15,995 bases of DNA from Cudoniella acicularis (Eukaryota > Ascomycota > Leotiomycetes > Helotiales > Helotiaceae): the NCBI GenBank assembly GCA_013054445.1, contig JAAMPI010001320.1, positions 1 through 15,995 on the forward strand, written 5' to 3'. Shown here one piece after another: positions 9,517-15,995 of this stretch. The position numbers were made by a program, and so were the translations under genes. How positions within the stretch are numbered: position 1 is the first letter of the stretch; every line of letters begins with the position of its first letter. The notes under the pieces were generated by a model that was not told the origin of the DNA, did no database searches, and saw only the letters and a program-made list of their open reading frames with translations.

Positions 9517-9767
9517 TGCGTCGAGGTATTTTCGAACCCCGGTATTCCAGGCAAATTTAACACGCAGCCATGGCTAAATTAATGCAACTGCAATACAATT
9601 TCCGTACCCCTTCAAATTACACTACACATCTCTCCAAGGCTCCCTTATGATGACTCATGACGCAACGTTCATTCTGCTGTCACAAAAAATGTAGAAAGAC
9701 TTTCTTGCCTCAATTCTCCAACATCTTTCTTCAGCCTCTCACATCGGAAAGATAGCACAACTCGGAC

Positions 9768-10815
9768 ATGTCCGGCACCATCATTTTGACGGGTGCGAAT
9801 AGCTCCCTTGCTATTCCTGCTGTCAATTACCTTTTTTCAAACTATCCCAGTTATACTGCTGTCCTGACCGTCCGAAATACATCAGACTCTGATGAAAATA
9901 CCGGAAGACTTCGACAAGAAATCTCAAAATTCCCAGCAGCTAAAGCCTCTGTTAGAGCTTTAGACTTGTCTTCCCTTTCGGAAGTCGAGCTTTTCTCGAA
10001 CCAAATTGTCACTGATATTTCTAATGGAGCACTACCACCACTCGTGGCAATTATTTGCAACGCTTATGCGTGGAGCATCAGTAATGGTCTAAAGCATTCG
10101 AAAGATGGTTACGAAATTTCTCTCGCGGTGAATCACCTGGCTCACCTCTCACTCGTTCTCCGACTCCTGGGTAGTTTTGGTCCACAGGGCAGGATTACGT
10201 TTCTAGCAAGTGACTCGCACTATCCCGGGAAGAACGGTCTCGAGAAATACGCGCCAGGTCTACCAGATGATCTCAATTTATTGGCCCATCCAACTCAAGA
10301 TCGAAAGGGAGAGGAGGTGGGGAGAGGTTTCCAGCGTTATGGAAACTCAAAATTGGCCGTAATTATGGGAATGTATGAACTTAATAAACTTCTACTCCAG
10401 GTATGTCTTTCATAGATATTGCAATCCCGATTGAGCTAACCAATCCAAGGACCCCAAATTGCGAAAAATAACCGCAGTCGCGATGGACCCTGGAGGACTT
10501 GTTGACTCGAGAACCATGAACGAGGGCGTTCCGAGCACCTGGAAATATGCGATGAAAGGGTTTCTGTCTCCCATGCGACCGTTGTTGAAGCATTTTATTC
10601 CGACCCTGCGATCTGTCAATGAGTCCTCGATCGATTTGATTGAGATCTCAGTTGGGAAGCTCAACAGTGAGAGGGGCTATTTCACCCTGCTTAAAAAAGA
10701 TGACAGTTCCCCTGAAAGCAAAGACGAGGAAAAGCAACAACGATTATGGGCAAAGAGCTTGGAGTGGGCCCATGTTTCCAAGAACGATACGGTTCTTCAG
10801 GGTGCTATTGAGTAG
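9768..10815 (+). CDS. Short-chain dehydrogenase/reductase (SDR), 332 residues
   Basis: Predicted cytoplasmic NAD(P)H-dependent oxidoreductase of the SDR superfamily, closest in layout to fungal protochlorophyllide-reductase/WWOX-like SDRs. Exons are 9768-10400 and 10450-10815; the 49-base intron (GTATGT, CTAAC branch, CCAAG) is phase 0. The nucleotide-binding start is TGANSSLA (residues 8-15), where the usual third glycine of TGxxxGxG is replaced. The acidic ALDL pair is at 65-66. The NNAG position reads CNAYA (97-101). Asn122, Ser148, Tyr191 and Lys195 (YGNSK) form the expected catalytic tetrad, with a long Ser-Tyr insertion typical of this subgroup. The C-terminal 120 residues carry VAMDPGGLVDSRT, the post-Rossmann proline-glycine segment. 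No signal peptide is seen. Its likely job is to reduce or oxidise a carbonyl/alcohol of a small molecule; the substrate cannot be told from the sequence. It lies in the same orientation as the membrane-protein and oxidase genes downstream. The ATG follows a CT-rich leader and fits the start of the Rossmann strand. Confidence 0.88.
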
Positions 10816-11431
10816 TTTAATGTTGGGGTTTCTTTTTCGGAGGTAATTAAGTAGAAGAAATTGTATCGAAACATCGATGGGCTTCACAATCTCAAGCTTT
10901 TTAATCTCACCAGGGGTACGATTCAGAGCGACTGTCTCCTATCCTATCCTTAAAAGCGACCGAAAGGTTGAAGGAAGAAGGCACTTCGCGGCCAACGGCC
11001 AAGTAAGCTTGCACAAACATCAGTTTCTGTTCTCTGAGCAGTCTTGGCCTCTGCGGCACTTTCAATATTATAAATTGATTCACTAGTCAGAAGTGCAAGT
11101 CCGCATAGCTCAATTGTGTTGCGCCGATTCTGATTGGGACTATTTCCCTAGGAGGTGTACACCGAGGACTACACATGAGATGTAATTCTATCATGGCCTT
11201 AGCTTCCCTAGGATTCAAGTGCAGCCCTCAAAGAAGCCAAGTTCAGTTACGTGCAGCGTAGCGGGGACTTGACTGTCCGCTCCCTGCGTTATGGGCGGGT
11301 ATGTGTTGGCTGTTGGTGAGGGAAAAGCTTCTAAAAACACTTCCAAATACAGCAGCGATGATTACAGTTCTCACCGCCGGTCTCGAAACCGAACCCCTCT
11401 AAGAAGTATACTAAAAGGTTCAGGTACGGCT
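10816..11431. other. Intergenic region, promoter of the seven-helix protein gene
   Basis: No independent gene. An in-frame ATG at 11291 would extend the next protein by 47 basic, Ser-rich residues. I place the start at 11432 instead because the family normally begins with a short extracellular tail. Notable motifs are GGTGTACACC (11154-11163, perfect palindrome) and two copies of TTCCCTAGGA (11144-11153 and 11204-11213). Confidence 0.5.
11147..11212. promoter_or_regulatory. Two CCTAGG sites 60 bases apart, upstream of the membrane protein
   Basis: CCTAGG at 11147-11152 and 11207-11212, each inside the identical ten-mer TTCCCTAGGA, about 220-280 bases before the start at 11432. A perfect ten-base palindrome GGTGTACACC lies between them. 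They look like transcription-factor sites, but this is inference. Confidence 0.3.
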
Positions 11432-12826
11432 ATGGCTGCACACAATACCTTCAATCTTACACTGCCTCCAACTGAGATTGGTGACACCCACAAAGACTAT
11501 AATGTAGCAGCCGTATGCATTTTTCTTGGTATTCTTGGTTCTGGTGCAGTTATCACGCGGTTAACTTTCCGTTGGGCGTCAAGGACATTTGGGCTCGATG
11601 ACTGGGCAATGATTCCCGCTCCTGTGAGTATTCTGATGTGCCAAGATACTCATGTGATGAAACTTACTTGCCTTATTAGCTACTGTACATTGGGCATACA
11701 ATCATGGCTTGCTATGTCAACCTCAATGGAGGGATTGGAAAGCCTCTCTGGGAAGTTTCGGTTGGCGAGTTTGAGATTGGGTTCAAGGTCAGTTCTCTCT
11801 TCCTCATTCAATTAGCTTTTGTTTTAAAAAAGATACTATCGGAACAGTTGTCACAATTCTGCGATTACGATCTCACTAACTTCCTTAGGGTATCGTGGGT
11901 AGTGCTTTCTTGTATCCTGCCATGACCGCCGCTATTCGAACTTCGATCATACTCTTCTACCATCGAATATTCTGCAAAACTATGCCACGGTTCCGCCTGG
12001 CCGTTTACATCTATCTCGCTCTTACCAGCATGTATGCAGTAACCTTTTCGATTATACCAGGCACCATATGTTCGCCCCTATCAGCATCGTGGCATCCACT
12101 GGTTCGTCATGTATACTGCAAATCGGACTACTTCTACTACAATTACCAGGTAGCATTGTACAGCTGCAGTGTAGCTGGCGATGCTATACTGCTTTTCTTT
12201 CCGCTTTATCCTGTCACAAAGTTGATGATACCTAACAAGAAACGAGTTGGTGTGACTATCATGTTCATGTTAGGGGCATCGTAAGTTATTGGTCTTCAAT
12301 TCACCCAACTTAATCTGCCTTCTGAATATAAATCGAAACTAACTGTTCTTGGCAGGGCTTGTATTGCGGTTTCCTACAAGTTGGCAATATTTGTCTTGCA
12401 GATGAAAAAGTATGATCACATCGACCCTAGATGTAAACACCCACACTGTCAAAGATACTGGAATTATGACTGACATCTTATCCAGGGTTAACCACAATAA
12501 TGAGCAGAGTCGTACCGCCTCAATTCGACGAGTATGGATACACCTTTTGGATTCCATCTCAAGTTGAACCAACTGTTGCTTTGATTGGATCTTCACTGCC
12601 TGCCATGGGGCAAGTGGTGGTGAAGGCATCAAAGCATATCTCCTCTAGCTTCTCTAGTCTCAGCCATTCGAAACTTTCTCAGAAATCACGGAATGATGGA
12701 CCTTACAAGAACATAAAGCCCACGACGCACGAAACATATCATACCGGTAAAGAGACTGATTCCGAGGTTGCCCTTCAATCCAGCTATGAGCTAGGTTCTT
12801 TGACAGAAGACAGAATAGAGAGATAG
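11432..12826 (+). CDS. Seven-helix rhodopsin-like (Pth11-related) membrane protein
   Basis: Predicted 369-residue plasma-membrane protein of the fungal rhodopsin-domain family (Fung_rhodopsin, related to Pth11-type receptors and to satratoxin-cluster SC-type proteins). Five exons: 11432-11623, 11680-11787, 11889-12280, 12356-12432 and 12486-12826. All four introns have GT-AG ends and the joined frame is open throughout. Helices lie at about 24-47, 60-78, 103-125, 136-158, 184-207, 220-246 and 276-300. Family signatures seen are FGLDDW (53-58), IRTSIILFYHRIF after helix 3, TICSPLSASW (159-168) and GDAILLFFPLYPV (197-209). There is an NLT glycosylation site near the N-terminus (Asn8) and a Ser/Lys-rich cytoplasmic tail of about 65 residues. 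Members are often found in secondary-metabolite clusters, where a role in sensing or transport is suspected but mostly unproven. No retinal-type lysine claim is made. The main uncertainty is the start (11432 versus 11291). Confidence 0.85.
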
Positions 12827-13575
12827 GACAGTCAAATGTTGGATGTCAAGCTGTTATTCTGTGTTCTCTGCTTCGAATTGATGATTTAGCTTCTTGGGGA
12901 TCACAAGACAGAAAGCTATGATTTTGAGAATCGGTCTTTCAACTCTTTTCTCTCCATGTTCGAACTTATCATAGCTTGTTGTAATAGTTGCTATGGCCTT
13001 GGTATACATATATAAAGCTATTCAGGCACTGAAATTTGCAGCGTATGTAGAAACAATGAAACATAGAACGCTTCAGTCTGAAATTATGACTGTTGAATTG
13101 TGAATTTCGCAGCTACTTTCTGCTAAGTTTCTAGCAAGCATTTTTGACGCTTGGGGCTCAATCAACAACCATTCAAGGTTATCTTTTATGTCTTCATAAC
13201 GTCTTACAAATCACGAACGCTGGGAAGCACGCGGGATCATGCCCACGACTCAAGTAGGATCGGGCCGTACACATGTTAACCTAGCATTTTGCCAAGGTAG
13301 TAGTCAGCTTCCAACCAACGTGGATTCTATCCCCGAAATATTGGTTGGTGGCGCACTAGAACAGGGTTTCCTTTTGAGAGATTCAGGATCTTATATGCAT
13401 ATGTTTTTAGCCTAAACAAAATCCCTAGGCCTCTCACTGCATGATTCTAGAAGGAAGAAGCAATGATATGACTTCCTGGTCTCGAATAACTCCCCGTTTC
13501 CAAATTTCCATTCTCCTTTCTCCCCTACCAAAAGCCGGGTTCAACATTTATGTTTTTTTTTTTTTATTGCTCAAT
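12827..13575. other. Intergenic region, promoter of the FAD oxidase gene
   Basis: No separate gene seen. A TATAAA at 13011-13016 is too far from the next start to be its obvious TATA box. A run of 13 T (13553-13565) lies 10 bases before the ATG. An in-frame ATG at 13441 would place a long non-hydrophobic stretch before the signal peptide, so it is not preferred. Confidence 0.5.
13424..13433. promoter_or_regulatory. CCTAGGCCTC site upstream of the FAD oxidase
   Basis: CCTAGGCCTC, ending about 140 bases before the start at 13576. The same ten-mer occurs at 8826-8835, just beyond the P450 relic. It contains the CCTAGG hexamer shared with the other two promoters of the group. Function is inferred from recurrence only. 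Confidence 0.3.
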
Positions 13576-15593
13576 ATGAATCTTGCAATCTTAGGTCTCT
13601 TTCTCGCGCATTTGAGGACGTGTCTCGCAGATTTTGACACCATTATTGAACGGGGCCAGGTCGAGAATGCCACGCTAAAAGTCACTGCTCTCGTAATGTC
13701 ACTTGACGTCTCGAACGGCACCGCCACAGCTATCACGACAAGAGTAAAAGAAGAGTTGGGATTGAGTTCCATTTCGAGAATCGAAACGCAGTACGAGCAA
13801 GAAGTGATTGGAAATGTCCAACTTTCCTGTTGGGTAATAAAAGCTTGTCTGGGCGAGGACATCGTGAAAGATGGCTCCTTGCTTGCGGAGATAGAGATCA
13901 ATTGGTGAGGCTTTATTTTTCCACGACGCAAAAGCCGCAAAAGCCTTTTCAAGTCCTCCTTTGCCGTTTCAACTAACGAAATTTTTAGGTCCCAGAGTTG
14001 CTGGCAAACACCCGGATGTTTTATCTCGCCTAGAAATGCGGCAGATGTCTCTAAAACTATCAAAATTTTGACCTTTTTTGGGACCCCTTTTGCTATTCGG
14101 AGCGGCGGCCACTCGCCCAATCCTGGATGGGCGAGCATTGACGAAGGAGGCGTCCTCATAGACCTGGGGAATCTGAATTCAATAAAGCTTAGTAGTGACT
14201 CAAAAGTGGCTAGTATCGGACCAGGAAGCCATTGGGGCGCCGTCTACAATTTCTTGGACCCCTTCGGTGTAACAGTTGTTGGAGGAAGGATTCCCCAAGT
14301 CGGCGTGGGCGGGCTCCTACTTGGAGGTATGCATTCTAACCAGATTATTTACTTGGGCAATGTTGATAAAGTTTGTTTTCAGGTGGATTGTCGCACTTCT
14401 CTAGTCAATTTGGGCTTGCAGCAGACAACGTTAAGAATTACGAGGTACTTTCAGGCATCATAGAAAGTGATTGTGAATCTACTTGTGGCTAACAAACTAC
14501 ATAGGTTGTGTTGTCTGATGGGTCAATCATTGGGGCCAATGCACAGGAAAATTCCGATCTCTTCTGGGCGTTGAAGGGGGGCGGTCCTAATTTTGGTAAG
14601 TAGCTTGCTTTCTTTTCCTTGCGTTTGATGTTCTGTTGCTATGGGACCTTAATTAACTTATTATATCAGGCATTGTGACACGATTCGATCTTTACACGGT
14701 TCCCATCGATAAGATATGGTACTCCGCGATTGTTTACAGTTCTTCTGATGTTCCCCAGTTGCTGTCTGCATTTGTGCGGTGGCAGAATGAAGGTTCATTG
14801 GATACAAAGTCCTCAGTTATTTTCCAGATTGGGCTGGATGTGTGCTCGGTTGGACTTGTATACTCAGAACCTGCCAACCTTCCGCTAGCGTTTGCCCCAT
14901 TTTATAATATCACACCTCTCGCTGTTCCGATCAGCCCGACGAATGGCTCGATCTCATCACTATCAGATATTTTGGGAGGAGCCTTTACACAGGTACTAGA
15001 GAGGTACGTTGATCTTTTATGGGTTGGAACTTCTTGGGTGTTAATGAATGTGACAGGCATGATTATCGGGCCGCTTCCAGTTTAATTGATCTAGAGCCGT
15101 ACACTCAAGTCGAGGCGCAATGGAGGAAACAGGCAGCTGCTATTCAAACTCAAACTGGCGCAAACACGACTTTCACTCTGCAGCATATATCAAAAGATGT
15201 AGTTAGTCAAGGACTTCAAAAAGGAGGAAATGCACTTGGGTTATCCCCAGTTTTACAGCAGTGTAAGTTACTTGTCTACAACTGCATGTCTCTGTCAATT
15301 GCTAAATTATGCCTCAAGGGTGGACTACCGTGATTGACTGGCAAAATGAGGACCAAGACGATGCAGTTCGCGATTCAATGATTTCAGTTACAGATACGTG
15401 GAAAGAGCTTGGAACCGCCCGTGGATCATATCTTGAGAACATTTTTATGAATGACGCCTCTCGAGATCAAAACCCTCTTTTTGGTTATGGCCCTAGCAAT
15501 CTTGCACGACTGAGAAGCATAGCGTTGAAGTACGACCCTTCCAAAGTTTTCCAGGTCTTACAGAATGATGGGTTTTTATTGTCAAAGGCATAG
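13576..15593 (+). CDS. Secreted FAD-linked oxidase, berberine-bridge-enzyme type
   Basis: Predicted 544-residue secreted flavoprotein (FAD_binding_4 plus C-terminal BBE domain). Such enzymes oxidise small molecules or sugars with O2. Seven exons: 13576-13904, 13989-14326, 14383-14444, 14505-14595, 14670-15003, 15057-15262 and 15319-15593. All six introns are GT-AG and splice to one open frame. Residues 1-18 are a signal peptide ([18 protein letters not shown]), which decides the start. The FAD domain shows [13 protein letters not shown] (144-156; His151 is the expected covalent FAD ligand), [20 protein letters not shown] (207-226), [16 protein letters not shown] and [17 protein letters not shown]. 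The BBE end carries [14 protein letters not shown] and [15 protein letters not shown]. At the second FAD-linking site (GxCP in bicovalent members) this protein has Ile211, so single covalent attachment is expected. Length and layout are normal and there is no break. Its neighbours suggest a tailoring step in a metabolite pathway; the substrate is unknown. Confidence 0.92.
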
Positions 15594-15912
15594 ATATATA
15601 TACTATATAGAGAGTGAAACTGTTTTATAGATGATACAAGGGAAATTAGAGTGTCATTCAACTTCTTATAAGTCAAAACCCCATGCCCGCACATAATGCA
15701 TTCAAAACGTTAAAAGTTATAAGGAAAATTGTTTCGCAATTACATCCTGAAATTTTAAATATCTTTTGAAACTATTGTCTACTGTATTGTGCATATGATC
15801 GATTATATTATTTAGTATAGTTGCATGGTATAAGAGTCGGCTTAGAAATACTCCAGTTTTCCGCCCAGAACACCATTTCCTCTACCCCTGCAAGTCTGAC
15901 CTCATTACCTTC
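15594..15912. other. 3' flank of the FAD oxidase gene and spacer
   Basis: AT-rich, starting with a TATATATACTATATAG stretch right after the stop, probably the 3' UTR. The last 60 bases turn CT-rich, as seen in front of fungal starts, which supports a new gene beginning near 15913. No coding frame is seen inside the stretch. Confidence 0.45.
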
Positions 15913-15995
15913 ATGAATAGCCACTTCTCAAATCAATCTAACCAAATTCCTAGCTCCTCACAGCAACATCTTCCAGCGTCACCCCATCCCACCCT
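15913..15995 (+). CDS. Possible N-terminus of a further gene, cut by the window end
   Basis: An ATG after a CT-rich leader opens a frame that stays open to the last base. The first residues (MNSHFSNQSNQIPSSSQQHL) are Ser/Gln/Asn-rich, like the disordered N-terminus of a regulator or other large protein. Only 27 codons are visible, so no family can be named, and a chance frame is quite possible. Confidence 0.3.
   Translation, partial: MNSHFSNQSNQIPSSSQQHLPASPHPT

Larger units (their letters stand above)
8535..9767. other. Non-coding region between P450 relic and dehydrogenase gene
   Basis: No supported gene. The first 250 bases may contain further badly decayed P450 sequence, but I cannot align it. 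The middle is AT-rich. A short duplicated motif pair lies at 9194-9473. The last 80 bases before 9768 are CT-rich (a typical fungal leader), with CCTAGG at 9511. Confidence 0.5.

Noticed and set aside
9520..9555. TTCGAACCCCGG, resembling a tRNA T-arm
   Set aside because: No matching acceptor, D or anticodon stems can be folded around it on either strand.
11291..11431. An ATG at 11291 as the start of the seven-helix protein
   Set aside because: The extra 47 residues are basic and Ser-rich, unlike the short extracellular tail normal for the family. It is kept only as an alternative.
13548..14159. A 203-residue open frame on the minus strand across the oxidase gene
   Set aside because: It mirrors exon 1, the intron and part of exon 2 of a strongly supported gene and shows no family features.

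Overview
The window looks like nuclear DNA of a filamentous ascomycete (Pezizomycotina; the gene style suggests Leotiomycetes, but I cannot fix the order). The evidence is short GT-AG introns (about 50-100 bases) with CTAAC-type branch sites, CT/CA-rich leaders before start codons, and fungus-specific families such as a CFEM-like surface protein and a Pth11/rhodopsin-type seven-helix protein. All convincing genes read on the + strand.

Left part (1-5,434), surface and secreted proteins. A G-rich upstream region leads to a three-exon gene (1049-2995) for a single-pass surface protein: signal peptide, eight-cysteine CFEM-like domain, Ser/Thr/Pro stalk, membrane helix and Gly-rich tail. Its frame is interrupted beside a G-tract just after the helix. 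An AT-rich gap of about 1.9 kb follows. Then comes a compact three-exon gene (5010-5434) for a 98-residue secreted eight-cysteine protein with a Kex2-type site. It has a TATA box and a CA-rich leader and looks like an effector or secreted peptide.

Middle part (5,435-9,767), decayed DNA. It holds an interrupted reading frame around 6.4-7.0 kb, a TA-rich island with several perfect palindromes (7.1-7.2 kb), an unrecognised 106-residue frame (7253-7573), and a clear N-terminal cytochrome P450 relic with an in-frame stop (7963-8534). No intact gene is visible here.

Right part (9,768-15,593), a co-oriented metabolic group: a 332-residue short-chain dehydrogenase, a 369-residue seven-helix rhodopsin-like membrane protein (five exons), and a 544-residue secreted FAD-linked oxidase of the berberine-bridge-enzyme type (seven exons). 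With the P450 relic, these are typical tailoring genes of a secondary-metabolite cluster, but no synthase is present. CCTAGG sites lie within about 300 bases upstream of each of the three intact starts, a candidate shared regulatory element. The last 83 bases may hold the start of another gene.

All gene models were spliced by hand from frame continuity and splice consensus, so boundaries are predictions. Family calls rest on motifs recalled from knowledge, with no database search.
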